Part shown: one piece after another, positions 1 through 9,737 of the stretch
How positions within the stretch are numbered: the stretch's first letter is position 1
How the letters are laid out: each line of letters begins with the position of its first letter
From: Sutcliffiella horikoshii
GTDB taxonomy: Bacteria; Bacillota; Bacilli; Bacillales; Bacillaceae_I
Assembly: GCF_021991925.1 (NCBI RefSeq)
Contig: NZ_RXZI01000008.1
Span: 62,001-126,000 of the forward strand
DNA: 64,000 nucleotides
Direction of reading: 5' to 3'
The notes under the pieces: generated by a model
What the model was told of the DNA's origin: nothing
The model's database searches: none
The model's input: only the letters and a program-made list of their open reading frames with translations
Program-made: the position numbers and the translations under genes

Positions 1-2
1 TT

Positions 3-140
3 GATATCAATGTTACGATAAAGAAAAATACATTGGTTAATAAGAAAGTTGCAGTGGTTTATGAAGAGTTCTCTGAGAATGTAGTGTTAAATCAAATTAT
101 TAAAGCGACACTCATTTGCCTATCGCGATCAAAAAAGTGA
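3..140 (+). pseudogene. C-terminal or internal fragment of an McrC-like protein
   Basis: An open frame enters from the left edge and stops at 138-140. It encodes about 45 residues including VVYEEFSENVVLNQIIKATL. That resembles the conserved McrC-family segment (Y-D/E-E-x-S-x-[ND]-x-x-x-N-x-[IL]-[IL]-K) found before the nuclease domain. No nuclease motif follows before the stop, so if the assignment is right the gene is truncated. The rest lies outside the window, so an intact short homologue cannot be excluded. No gene is seen between 141 and 249. Confidence 0.4.
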
Positions 141-249
141 AAGAATTCATGAGGAAAACATAAAAAAATCTCATAGAACACCTAAGTGAATCACCATTAA
201 TCCGGAAGCAACGGGGCGGTTTTATCTATTAGAAAGGGACGATGAAGAA

Positions 250-531
250 ATGGTTACAGAAATCCAACTAAATGATACTAAAATTAATATCACACGATAT
301 GATGAAAAAAAGATAGAAGGTAAAACTCAGATATCGTTTACTTTTTATGTTACAAGTGAAGACTACCATGATATAGCAACGTTATTATACAAAGGAACAT
401 TTGATGTAATCGTACTCGAGAGACATCTTAAGTTCCGCGGAACGATTCAAGAATATTCAACATCAATTACGAATCTATACGAAAAAGGGCAAATTGGTGA
501 ATATAAACTGACTTTGAAAGAAGTGGAATAA
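250..531 (+). CDS. ykvR: DUF3219 family protein, YkvR-like
   Basis: A 93-aa protein of unknown function that matches B. subtilis YkvR (DUF3219) over its whole length. The shared stretch is near FYVTSEDYHDIATLLYKG, followed by FRGTIQEYSTSITNLYE. The length is normal for the family and there is no signal peptide or membrane segment. An AGAAAGGGACGATG-type ribosome binding site precedes the ATG. It ends 22 bases before the luciferase-like monooxygenase gene, so the two may be co-transcribed. The family assignment is firm; the molecular role is unknown. Confidence 0.8.
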   Translation: MVTEIQLNDTKINITRYDEKKIEGKTQISFTFYVTSEDYHDIATLLYKGTFDVIVLERHLKFRGTIQEYSTSITNLYEKGQIGEYKLTLKEVE

Positions 532-553
532 TAGAAAAGGGGATTTTCATCTT

Positions 554-1570
554 ATGAAATTAAGCATTTTAGATCAGTCTCCCATTTCAACTAATCAAAC
601 GGCATATGAAGCACTACAGGAATCAATGAATCTCGCACGCATAGGGGAGACATTAGGATATTCCCGTTATTGGATTGCTGAACATCATGCAATGCCAGGG
701 CTTGCATGCTCTGCGCCCGAGGTAATGTTAGGGTATATTGGGGCAAATACAAAAAATATACGAATTGGCTCTGGAGCAGTTTTATTGCCATACTATAAGC
801 CGTATAAAGTAGCAGAAACCTATCACATGTTATCCACTCTATTTCCTAATCGAATTGATGTTGGAATTGGAAGGGCACCGGGGGGTCCTGCTGAAGCAAC
901 AAATGCATTATCGGATAACTATTTGCAACATGTCTATAAAATGCCTGATTTAGTATATGAATTAATTAAATACATAGATAATGAAGGGACCGTAGTAAAG
1001 GCTTCTCCGATACCGCAGATTAGTCCTGATCTATGGATGTTAGGTACAAGTAGAAAAAGTGGGGATTTTGCGGCGGAAAACGGTTTAGCCTATAGTTTCG
1101 GACAATTTATGAGTGATGAAAACGGAGCAGAAATCGTCCAACAATATCGTCAGTCATTTCAACCAAGGAAAAAAGGCCAAAAACCATACGTCATTATGGC
1201 TTTATCAGTAATTTGTGCAGAAACTACTCAAAAAGCAGAAGAAATTGCTTTAAGTTCAATTGTTTGGGAACTACAAAATGAGAGTATGGAAGGAAATAAA
1301 GGAGTTCCTTCTGTTGATGAGGCAAAAAAAATTCTATTAAATCTACGTAATCAAAAGTCTATTGAAAGATGTCTGTTGGGAATTCTAAAAATTACACAAG
1401 ATAATCCACCATCTAAATGGGCATATATACCTCTTCAAGATTTTACACATAATTCTGATATCGACTGGTCAAAAGATATTCCTCAAATTGATCAGCAATT
1501 GTATAAGAAGTACGGATTAACCCAAAGTGAAATTGATTTTATTGAAGATAAAGTGAAAGTCATGGACTAA
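554..1570 (+). CDS. LLM class flavin-dependent oxidoreductase (luciferase-like monooxygenase)
   Basis: A 338-aa TIM-barrel flavin monooxygenase of the bacterial luciferase-like group that has one chain without a beta subunit (MsnO8/YceB-type). Seen: the N-terminal strand LSILDQSPIS, the WIAEHHAMPG motif near residue 41, and the segment RIGSGAVLLPYYKPYKVAE followed by RIDVGIGRAPGG, all hallmarks of this group. It would use reduced flavin and O2 on an unknown organic substrate in the cytoplasm. Length is typical. A GAAAAGGGGAT ribosome binding site lies just upstream, and a strong terminator follows at about 1667. Confidence 0.88.
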   Translation: MKLSILDQSPISTNQTAYEALQESMNLARIGETLGYSRYWIAEHHAMPGLACSAPEVMLGYIGANTKNIRIGSGAVLLPYYKPYKVAETYHMLSTLFPNRIDVGIGRAPGGPAEATNALSDNYLQHVYKMPDLVYELIKYIDNEGTVVKASPIPQISPDLWMLGTSRKSGDFAAENGLAYSFGQFMSDENGAEIVQQYRQSFQPRKKGQKPYVIMALSVICAETTQKAEEIALSSIVWELQNESMEGNKGVPSVDEAKKILLNLRNQKSIERCLLGILKITQDNPPSKWAYIPLQDFTHNSDIDWSKDIPQIDQQLYKKYGLTQSEIDFIEDKVKVMD

Positions 1571-1666
1571 CAAATAAAATTTAGGAAAGCTATTATTGCC
1601 TCTGTTAATGATTTTCTTAATAGCATATGCTTAAATGAATAATGGTAATTGTTTTATTATGCAAGG

Positions 1667-1705
1667 AGAGCAGCCTGAATCAAGTATTGAGTGCTGCTCT
1701 TTTTA
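1667..1705 (+). terminator. Rho-independent terminator
   Basis: Inverted repeat AGAGCAG ... CTGCTCT followed by TTTTATT, about 100 bases after the monooxygenase stop. It fits the end of the ykvR-monooxygenase unit. Confidence 0.7.
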
Positions 1706-1910
1706 TTGGTTGTTAAGATTTATAGCAAGATGTAAAAAATATTCGTGGAATATAAAGGGAATAAATAAATGCTTGGAGAATTTAAGCCCTATAATGGCAC
1801 ACGATTCCTTAGTTTTAGGGCTGTTTCTCATTTGCTTTCTGATATAGGAGAACATGATTTTTTTAAAATGACTCATTTTTTTAAATGAATATATCAAAAA
1901 TGTATCATAG

Positions 1911-2066
1911 TTTAGCTTTACAAGAGACGATAAAAATTTAAATTATTATGATTTACCGTCACCATTACCAATTATTTATATTGATTCATTTATTGAAGAA
2001 ATGGATATTGATCAACTAATAGGAATTATTCCATGGGTAAAAGAGCAACTAAGTACATCAGTCTAA
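1911..2066 (+). pseudogene. Unidentified C-terminal gene remnant
   Basis: Between 1,571 and 2,110 there is no intact gene. From about 1911 an open frame without a plausible start reads ...YYDLPSPLPIIYIDSFIEE and continues to a stop at 2064-2066. Composition and codon use look like real protein, so this is probably the tail of a decayed gene. I do not recognise the family. The upstream AT-rich sequence (1706-1910) holds nothing I can support. Confidence 0.35.
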
Positions 2067-2110
2067 CATATGAATTTAGCACAGGTATATAATGCTATTT
2101 TGAAGGAGAG

Positions 2111-3273
2111 ATGATGGTGAACGAAACTATACTAAAGAGGATTAGTCAAATAATCATCGAATATGCGAAGATAGGTCAGGTAATAGAGTACAATCAAATA
2201 AGCAATAAACTAGGGGGTATAATTTCCCCAATTCGTTTAAATGAACCATTAGGAGAGATAACCAACCGCTGTATACAGTATGGTTTTCCTCCCTTTCAGC
2301 TATAGTAGTAAATCAAAAAACTAAGCTTCCTGGGGACGGTTTTTTCACCTGGGTGGCAGCACAAATGGGCTATCCCAACATACCTTATTCAGAATGGGAA
2401 GGATTTTATAAGGAACAAGAAGAGAAAGTTTTCGATTGCCACGATTGGGACACTTTTTTACGAAAAGGTTTTGCAATGAAATCAAACAGTGGGAGTTCCA
2501 ATTCTAATACGATTAATCTTGACGAAATCCTTAAAGCTAAGGATTATTTGAAAGGGAATCAAACGAAGTATTACATACTAACTGTAAAGGATTTTTTGGA
2601 AACCCAACAACAAGGTCCCTTTCGATACCATGTATTAATACTGGAAAATGACAAGCTTATTAAACAAAGAACTGTTGAACATAGATCAAAAAAGCAATTG
2701 CTAACACCTGCTAAAATAAAAGGTATTCAATTACTGTTAGAACAATTTACACTAATCAACCCAACTGATGTTACCATGGTACATTTTAAACCAGACAGAC
2801 AAGGACAAGAGTTATGGGAGAAGGAAACTGTAAATAGTTTAGATTCGATGATTAAGGAAGAACGTTTCCGTATTCTTGACTTGATAGTAAAACACGATAT
2901 AGATGCTGAAAAGTCATAAGACGATTCTTATTATAGGGATGGAAAGATAATTCAGTATTTCGGCACTCGATATGAACGCAATCCTGTAAATAGAGCAAGA
3001 GCGATTGAAATCCATGGTACTTCATGCAAGGCTTGTGGATTTAACTTTAAAGAGGTTTATGGTGAGAGAGGAAAAGACTTCATTGAAATACATCATCTAA
3101 AACCACTGTTCACCTTAGGAAGAGAATCAGATGTTGATCCAGCGAATGACTTGATTCCTGTTTGTTCAAATTGTCATCGAATGATACATAGAAAAAAAGA
3201 TGATGTATTAGATATTGGCGAATTAAAAGAAATTATATCTAGGAGCTTAAAAAAATTAAATAATTGCAGATAA
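2111..3273 (+). pseudogene. HNH endonuclease gene broken by a frameshift and an in-frame stop
   Basis: Three collinear pieces make one HNH nuclease. Piece 1 (2111-2305) reads NETILKRISQIIIEYAKIG and ends at a stop. The neighbouring frame continues its sense as FSAIVVNQKTKLPGDGFFTW, so a one-base shift lies near 2290-2300. Piece 2 runs on in that frame to a TAA at 2917. Piece 3 follows in the same frame: TRYERNPVNRARAIEIHG, then CKACGF, FIEIHHLKPL and DLIPVCSNCHRMIH, a complete HNH core with CxxC zinc ligands. The catalytic part is thus intact but cut off from the N-terminus. The middle region (2470-2900) is unrecognised. Probably inactive unless the stop is read through. Confidence 0.75.
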
Positions 3274-4035
3274 TGATTGAAGGATTAATGGAAATGAAAA
3301 TTGCAGTATTATTGAGAAAAACAGAGAATAATAGTCTATTTAGAAAAGTACTATTAAAATTAAGTGCTATTCAAGGAGAGGAATTATATCTGTGTTCTGG
3401 AACACTTACTCAAATAACAAATGATCCAATGTTTTTGAAATATGTTAGCCACGGTTTTAAAGGCTTAAAAGGGTCAAAGATAACAACTTTGGGAATGCGC
3501 TCGATGGGTGACTGTAAGAATGGTGTAACTTTTGGTAGTTGTAAAAACCAAAAAGTGGGTATTGTAATGCTTGTAAGTATCAACATTTTGTAAATGACTT
3601 GAGGACCTATGGTAGCACTACAGGTTTATATAATGTAGATGCTTATAGGGAAGTACAAGATAAATGGCATGCTAAAGTTGCAATAAAAGTTAAAGAAGGA
3701 GAACCAATTGCCGCAATAATTGGTAGTAGTAATCTTACTATTCCTGCTTATGGAGAAAAGTGCTTATGTACAGGTGTTAAGACTCATTGTTCAATACATT
3801 TTTGGTCGAAGGCTAATAAGTATTTTCCATTTGAGTGTGATGTTCTATTTTGGGATGAGACAAAAATAAAAGGCATGGCACTTCTTCTACCGAGGTTGAT
3901 GGAGATAGTGTATCTTTTAATGATGATGGGATAATAGTAGCGACCCCTGAAAGGGACGTTAAAAAAGACCTTATTGACCAGCTTAATTCTATTAAGGAAT
4001 TAATAGGAGATACTACGAAAGTTCATTCATTTTAA
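3264..4035 (+). pseudogene. Phospholipase D-like nuclease gene with two frameshifts
   Basis: Collinear fragments in three frames. 3264-3570 encodes EELYLCSGTLTQ and FLKYVSHGFKGLKGSKITT. The frame then changes so that HFVNDLRTYGSTTGLYNVDA follows. Next comes WHAKVAIKV and IAAIIGSSNLTIPAYGE, which is the HxK ... GSxN signature of the PLD (HKD) superfamily. A second shift near 3880 leads into ATPERDVKKDLIDQLNSIKE, ending at 4035. PLD-like nucleases of this type are common in restriction and defence loci. It lies directly behind the broken HNH gene, with a nominal overlap of a few bases. Very probably a dead gene. Confidence 0.75.
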
Positions 4036-4208
4036 GGTTTGTAATTGAAGGAGAGGATGATATACTCCCGTCTCCTTTTATTTTCAAAGCAGTTACTAAT
4101 AATTAATTTACCCTATCCAACGTTACGGTGAACCATATTACCACTTAAACTAGTTCTAAATCTATACTTTAATTTGCGAAAAACTATGAAGACAATAATA
4201 TATTTAAA

Positions 4209-4245
4209 AAGGTGCTCAGTAATACATAAGAGCACCTTCTTTGTA
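4209..4245 (+). terminator. Rho-independent terminator
   Basis: AAGGTGCTC ... GAGCACCTT stem followed by CTTTGTATTT. It separates the decayed region from the NERD-helicase gene. The rest of 4036-4319 holds no gene. Confidence 0.75.
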
Positions 4246-4319
4246 TTTATGTAACTTTATGTAAAATCACTAGTTCTTTTGTTATAATAAAAGTAATATT
4301 TTGTCGGTAGGTGAAAAGG

Positions 4320-6257
4320 ATGGCCGTTACAGTTCCGGAAACGATTAGGAGCAGTGCTACTTCTGGTGAGAGGATTTTGTTCCGCACTTTGAAGGAGTAT
4401 TTGCCGGATGATTATATAGTGTATTTTGAACCGGAGATCCAGGGGACTAGGCCGGACTTTGTGATTATTGGTCCTGATCTCGGACTGATTGTGCTCGAGG
4501 TAAAGGATTATACTAGAAATACATTGTATCAGTTGAATAAGGATGAGTGGACAATCAGAGATACTGGGGGAAATCTTCATAGTGTGAAGAGTCCGCTTAA
4601 ACAGGCAAGAGATTACGTGTTTAAGATAAATGATGTGTTGAAGAAGGATAAGAATCTGATCCAAACGGAAGGGAAACATCAGTTTAAATTAAAATTCCCT
4701 TATGGCTATGGCGTAGTTTTTACACGTCTCAACCAAAAGCAGGTTTTAGAGGACGGGATCTATTCTATCATTGATCCGGACAGCATGCTTACACGGGAAG
4801 AGATAGATCCGGATTATGGGGAGTTCTCGGAGGAAGTGCTTGCCGAGAAATTAATTAACATGTTCCAAGTACCTTTCAGGTTGAGAGAGCCGCTTACATA
4901 TGAAGAAATTAATACGATTAGGTACTATCTGTTTCCAGAGGTCCGGATTGGTGCTGAATTTAAAGAGCCTGTTCCTTACCAGGATCAGCTGCTTCTATCT
5001 TTAAGGGATATCAAAACAATGGATTTCCACCAAGAGAACATGGCTAAACAAATCGGAGATAAAAACAGGCTTATTCGAGGAGTAGCAGGCAGCGGGAAAA
5101 CCATTATTCTGGCGAGTAGAGCAAAGATGCTCGCAAAACAGAACCCTAACTGGAAAATCTTGATTTTGTGCTATAACATATCACTCTCCCAAAATATCGC
5201 GCAAATAGTAAGAGCTATGGCGTTGGAGCCTGATAATCTATTTGACTTTCATTTTGGTGATGGGGAAATACAGATCCAGCCAACTCCTAGGAATATTGAA
5301 GTGAGAAACTTTCATCAGTGGTTGAAAAATGACCTAAAGATGAGTGAGGGAATCATCGATACATATATCGAGAAGTTAGAGAAAGGAGAAGCAATTGCTC
5401 CTAGATATGACGCTATACTTATTGACGAAGGACAGGACTTTGAAGCAAGCTGGCTGCATCTCGTCAGTTTATGTCTAAACCCTGACACCAAAGCTCTACT
5501 TCTTGTAGAAGACCGTGCTCAAACAATTTACCCAAGAAAAAGAAGCTATCTCAAGGACACAGGTCTGGATTTCCGTGGTAGATCGAAAATACTGAATATC
5601 AATTACAGAAACACCTCTCAAATTGTGGATTGTGCTTGGGAGTTCTTTCAAAAGAATTCCTCGCTACAAAACAAGGTGGTAGTGGGTGAAACAGAAGGCG
5701 TAGAGATTATCTCACCGAAAAGCACGAAACGTAAAGGCCCAGAACCAGCCATCTTGAAAGCAGAAAGCTTTGCAAAAGAAATGCAGATTATCGCAAGGCA
5801 AATACAACAGCTTCACCAAGTGCGGAAAGTTCCGTATTCTGAAATGCTCATTCTATATCGAGTTAAAAGAACACATAAAGCAGACATAATCGGTACCATT
5901 CAAAGAGCTCTCCAAAAAGAAGGCATCCCCGCAAGATGGATAACAGAAAACGAAGCCAGCAAAAGAGCTTTTAATAGAGAAGAAGAGACAGTGAAAATTA
6001 GCACAATAGACAGTAGCAAAGGACTGGATTTCCAAGCAGTGTTTATTGTGAAAGCGGATACCATGCCATTCCCGCTTGAGAAGGATAAGGAGCGGGAAGT
6101 GTCGTTGATGTATATTGGGATGACAAGGGCGAAGGAGTATTTGTGTATTTCTTATTCTGGGGAGTCGGAGTTTACTTCTTATTTTGAAAGGTGGAAGAAA
6201 GAGAATATGTTAGTAGGTGTTGGGAATAGAGACAAAAGGATTGAGAGTAGTAAGTGA
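4320..6257 (+). CDS. NERD-domain nuclease fused to a UvrD-type superfamily 1 helicase
   Basis: A protein of about 645 aa. Residues 15-110 form a NERD (nuclease-related) domain with RPDFVIIGP and IVLEVKDY, giving D and ExK of a PD-(D/E)xK-like site. The helicase part has Walker A GVAGSGKT (about 255), Walker B ILIDEGQDF (about 370), GLDFQAVFIV and the motif VI-like SLMYIGMTRAKEYL near residue 600. NERD-helicase fusions are recurrent in defence islands and are thought to process foreign DNA; that role here is inference. I chose ATG 4320 because an AGGTG lies 7-8 bases upstream; a GTG at 4311 is in frame. Flanking terminators make it a single-gene unit. Confidence 0.87.
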   Translation: MAVTVPETIRSSATSGERILFRTLKEYLPDDYIVYFEPEIQGTRPDFVIIGPDLGLIVLEVKDYTRNTLYQLNKDEWTIRDTGGNLHSVKSPLKQARDYVFKINDVLKKDKNLIQTEGKHQFKLKFPYGYGVVFTRLNQKQVLEDGIYSIIDPDSMLTREEIDPDYGEFSEEVLAEKLINMFQVPFRLREPLTYEEINTIRYYLFPEVRIGAEFKEPVPYQDQLLLSLRDIKTMDFHQENMAKQIGDKNRLIRGVAGSGKTIILASRAKMLAKQNPNWKILILCYNISLSQNIAQIVRAMALEPDNLFDFHFGDGEIQIQPTPRNIEVRNFHQWLKNDLKMSEGIIDTYIEKLEKGEAIAPRYDAILIDEGQDFEASWLHLVSLCLNPDTKALLLVEDRAQTIYPRKRSYLKDTGLDFRGRSKILNINYRNTSQIVDCAWEFFQKNSSLQNKVVVGETEGVEIISPKSTKRKGPEPAILKAESFAKEMQIIARQIQQLHQVRKVPYSEMLILYRVKRTHKADIIGTIQRALQKEGIPARWITENEASKRAFNREEETVKISTIDSSKGLDFQAVFIVKADTMPFPLEKDKEREVSLMYIGMTRAKEYLCISYSGESEFTSYFERWKKENMLVGVGNRDKRIESSK

Positions 6258-6310
6258 TTCTTTTGCTTACCATAGCTAATTGAAATTGTATGTATCTTTT
6301 TAAATATAGA

Positions 6311-6355
6311 ATAGTAAAAAGAGCGATCCATAAATTGGACTGCTCTTTTTACTAT
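6311..6355. terminator. Rho-independent terminator, symmetrical
   Basis: ATAGTAAAAAGAGC ... GCTCTTTTTACTAT perfect stem with flanking T run, ending the NERD-helicase transcript. Confidence 0.8.
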
Positions 6356-6455
6356 TTTTGTATATTTTGATCTAAACGAATTAAGATAACTTTGATACAA
6401 TAATAGTTATATTACAATTTTATAACATTTTTTTTACGTTAGGTGTGGGGATAGG

Positions 6456-9400
6456 ATGCAAGATTATATTAAGCTGCCAACTATTGTTGATAAAATAGAG
6501 GAGATTCAAAGTGAACGTATTAGAAAGTTCATTAAGCAGTGTAAAATAGAAGGGAACAAGCTTTCTATCGATTACTTTAGAGCCTTGTTCCAGAGCAATC
6601 GAGCAGAATTTATGGTACTTATGGATGAATTAGCTATTCGTGGCTTTACATTCCATACAGTAAAGAGCAATAATTTACTGCCAAACTATTCAGATAAACT
6701 ATCTAGTTTTTTAGAGGTTACGAGCGATGGAGTAGCTTATAAAAACCTCGATCTTAAACTCTTGGGGATTGTGGGAATGTTTAATAGGTTCAATGTGGAG
6801 AGTGATCTGTTTTTTCATAAGATTCCATTGCAGAGGTTCACTCATTTAAATGCCAGTATTAATTTGGATATAGTGAAGAAGGAGTTTGAAAAGGTCGGGT
6901 TCAGTATAGTCGGAGACACGAATGAAGATACAGATCAGGGTGCAAGTTCTCCTATTGTATATAAGGATGATGAATTGAGTGAAACGACAGTGGTAAAAGA
7001 TGAAAAAGGAAACTATGGCTTCACAGTGGATCACATTTTTGAACTCAATAAATATCTTTCCTTTAAGCGATATTGTCGTAAACAACAAATAAAGTTTATA
7101 CATGAAATAACAGAAGAGGATATTGAGAATTATGCACAGTCTAATGGTGTAGGTATGAAGAAAGTTACAGATGTTCGTGAAATGCTAGAAGAAATAAATT
7201 ATTGTTTGTCAACTAGAACCTTTAAGGGCAGAAGTGATTTGCCAAACCAAGAAGAACCCGCTTTGGTAAGTAAGTATTCTGGATCTGTTCCTGTTGTGGA
7301 GGTATTCGCAGAAAATAAATTTAATATATTTCGTAATTATTGTTCTATAAACAATCTTGAAACAGTAGGTGATATACAGTCTGTTCACATAGATAATTTC
7401 AGGAAGACACCTGGAGTCGGGAACAAGAGGTTCAAAGAAGTATTGGAAGTTATGGAAGAGTATGAGACTGGTAAATGGCAGGATCAAAAAGTAGATTTTA
7501 CAATCTGTGAACTTTATGAAGATCTTAAGCAATTAAAGGTGATACATATCCTTGAGGCTTTTAAATTTGAAGTGAAAACAGAGAGTCCGATCACACTAGG
7601 AGAACTAAATGGGAAAAAACGTGTAGAAATTATTGACTTTGATAGTGAAATAATAATGAATCTTCAAAGGAAGCTAACCAATGTAATAAAACCTGAAAAC
7701 GTTGGTGAAAAACTTTCAAAAGAACTTAAGGATAACGAGTATAAAATTATAAAGTTTCGATTTGAAGAAAAATTAACACTTGAAGAAACTGGACTGCATT
7801 TTTCAGTGACAAGGGAAAGGATTCGCCAAATTGAAGGGAAAACTTTAAAAAAAATAAAACGGATTTTAGATAATATTTCATTTTATACCGTTGTTTCCTT
7901 AGTTTCCCAAACCAAGACATATATTTCAAAGGATGAATTACTTCACGTTATTGGAAGAGAAAACTCATTTTTAATAGAAATTTTACAACAGGAGCATACA
8001 AAAATTATCTATTTTGAAAAGCTTGATGCTTTTTTCTTCAATTCAGAAAAGAAAATGAAGTTTGAAGCATTAGATGAATTCTTTGAAGATCTACCAACAA
8101 TCTTCTCATTAGAAGATTATAAGTCTTTGCTAGAAGAAACGTTGGAGGAAATAGGGGTAGAAGAACCATCAACTTCTTTGATTGAAAAATTAATAGAAAA
8201 TTATGGGTTCAATCGTTATGGTGAATTATACTCCCGTACAAAATTCAGTCTTCCTAATGTCTTAGAAATTCTGTTTAAAGATTATATTAAAAAGCCACTT
8301 CGTATAGAAGAAGAGGAAGTAGAACTTTTACGGAAATTGGCATTTAAACACTTGAATTATAAAATTGAATCTTCTGTAAGAGGAATTGATGCACGGTTAA
8401 GAGACTGTCCAAATATTATGTTAGTTGATCGTTCTACCTTTAAATGGTTTGATCCAGAAAAATTTGATCAATCCATTATTACCAAAGTAGATGAATATTT
8501 ATCCGAACGGCTTGATGAGGTTAATGTTGTAAATATAGAAGAAGTTTTTGAAAAATTTAAAGTAGAATTAAGCTTTATAGAGGTTCGTACTAAACTTCAC
8601 TTATATTCTCTTGTACGATATTTCTTGGACGAAAAGTATGTTATTGGTAAAGGAAATACATTAAATATTTTTAAAGACAACACAGATAAATTGTCAGTGG
8701 AAGAAAGTTTGTTAAAAGCAATAAATTCATTAGGTGGTTATTGCGATAAAAACCAGCTGCAGGAAAAGCTCCTATGGCAAATGTATAAAATTGATTTGGG
8801 GATATCAGCATCAAGGAGTATTTTACCATGGGGTAGAAATCAAGTTATTTCGTTTGAAAGAATTGGTTTAACGGATGTAGAAATAGAGGGACTGATTTCC
8901 ATAACAAAAGCAATGCTAAAGGATGGATTTACAACAACTGGTATTTTATATAGGGAAATAATGTTTAGTCCTTCCCTTTCTCAGATTATCAGTCAAAAGG
9001 GTGTAGATGATCCGTGGAAACTTTCCTCTATTCTCAAAATTATTATGCCTGAGCTTAGAGGACATACAAACTTTATTTATATGGAAGGCAGTACTTTTAC
9101 AAGTATTGAAGAGGTGGTGGTCCACCATTTTCAAGAAGAAACCGCAAGGAAAGAGTTGCATACCTTTGTGGTTGAATTTGGCTACAAGGATGTTATGGCC
9201 TCTAATATTCTTAAGAGACTTTTGGATCGCGAACTTTTTGTAGAAATCGATATAGATAAGCTCTATCCAGGGAATAAGTTTCAGATTTCGGAAGATGCAG
9301 TACATGAATTGTTAAAGTTAGTGGAAGAATTTCAAGGCCAATCAGCATATGTTCCATTAAGTAAAATAAGAGGCTATAAAAGAAGGCTGCCGCAAATAGA

Positions 9401-9728
9401 CTATCGCTGGAATCCATATTTGATGAAAACCATCCTTTTGAAAAATGGTTATCGTCAAATTACAAAGATAATGAGTGATTATCGCTACGATAAAATAGTG
9501 TTGGTAAAAGAGGAAAGTCCTTTAAAATCATTTGAAGAATTAGTTCACTATGTGTTGAAAAATAAATATGAAGGTAACATGCATCAATCTCAAGTATATG
9601 ATTTCTTAGTGGAAGTAGGTATCCTCCGTGAGCAGGAAAGTGTATACAACAAAGTACTTCCTCACGAATTGAAGGATGTCGATAACCTTGTCAATGTAGA
9701 TAGTTTAGGAATAGTTACATTAAGGTAG
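6456..9728 (+). CDS. Large protein with HhH-like repeats and a sigma-70 region 4-like domain
   Basis: A 1090-aa cytoplasmic protein and the first gene of a five-gene operon. Residues 196-247 and 286-336 are two related helical units (FKRYCRKQQIKFIHEITEED...GVGMKK and FRNYCSINNLETVGDIQ...PGVGNKR), like the helix-hairpin-helix fold of the RNA polymerase alpha C-terminal domain. Residues 416-473 hold a sigma-70 region 4-like helix-turn-helix (LTLEETGLHFSVTRERIRQI). The remaining 600 residues look like serial winged-helix or helical modules but contain no catalytic motif I can name. DNA recognition is the likely role. The next gene starts 9 bases after the stop. The family is not one I can name; the annotation rests on these two sub-domains and context. 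Confidence 0.7.
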   Translation: MQDYIKLPTIVDKIEEIQSERIRKFIKQCKIEGNKLSIDYFRALFQSNRAEFMVLMDELAIRGFTFHTVKSNNLLPNYSDKLSSFLEVTSDGVAYKNLDLKLLGIVGMFNRFNVESDLFFHKIPLQRFTHLNASINLDIVKKEFEKVGFSIVGDTNEDTDQGASSPIVYKDDELSETTVVKDEKGNYGFTVDHIFELNKYLSFKRYCRKQQIKFIHEITEEDIENYAQSNGVGMKKVTDVREMLEEINYCLSTRTFKGRSDLPNQEEPALVSKYSGSVPVVEVFAENKFNIFRNYCSINNLETVGDIQSVHIDNFRKTPGVGNKRFKEVLEVMEEYETGKWQDQKVDFTICELYEDLKQLKVIHILEAFKFEVKTESPITLGELNGKKRVEIIDFDSEIIMNLQRKLTNVIKPENVGEKLSKELKDNEYKIIKFRFEEKLTLEETGLHFSVTRERIRQIEGKTLKKIKRILDNISFYTVVSLVSQTKTYISKDELLHVIGRENSFLIEILQQEHTKIIYFEKLDAFFFNSEKKMKFEALDEFFEDLPTIFSLEDYKSLLEETLEEIGVEEPSTSLIEKLIENYGFNRYGELYSRTKFSLPNVLEILFKDYIKKPLRIEEEEVELLRKLAFKHLNYKIESSVRGIDARLRDCPNIMLVDRSTFKWFDPEKFDQSIITKVDEYLSERLDEVNVVNIEEVFEKFKVELSFIEVRTKLHLYSLVRYFLDEKYVIGKGNTLNIFKDNTDKLSVEESLLKAINSLGGYCDKNQLQEKLLWQMYKIDLGISASRSILPWGRNQVISFERIGLTDVEIEGLISITKAMLKDGFTTTGILYREIMFSPSLSQIISQKGVDDPWKLSSILKIIMPELRGHTNFIYMEGSTFTSIEEVVVHHFQEETARKELHTFVVEFGYKDVMASNILKRLLDRELFVEIDIDKLYPGNKFQISEDAVHELLKLVEEFQGQSAYVPLSKIRGYKRRLPQIDYRWNPYLMKTILLKNGYRQITKIMSDYRYDKIVLVKEESPLKSFEELVHYVLKNKYEGNMHQSQVYDFLVEVGILREQESVYNKVLPHELKDVDNLVNVDSLGIVTLR

Positions 9729-9737
9729 GCTGATAAA

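Noticed and set aside
1635-1847. 70-codon ORF after the monooxygenase
   Set aside because: It spans the terminator hairpin and has low-complexity, unnatural composition.
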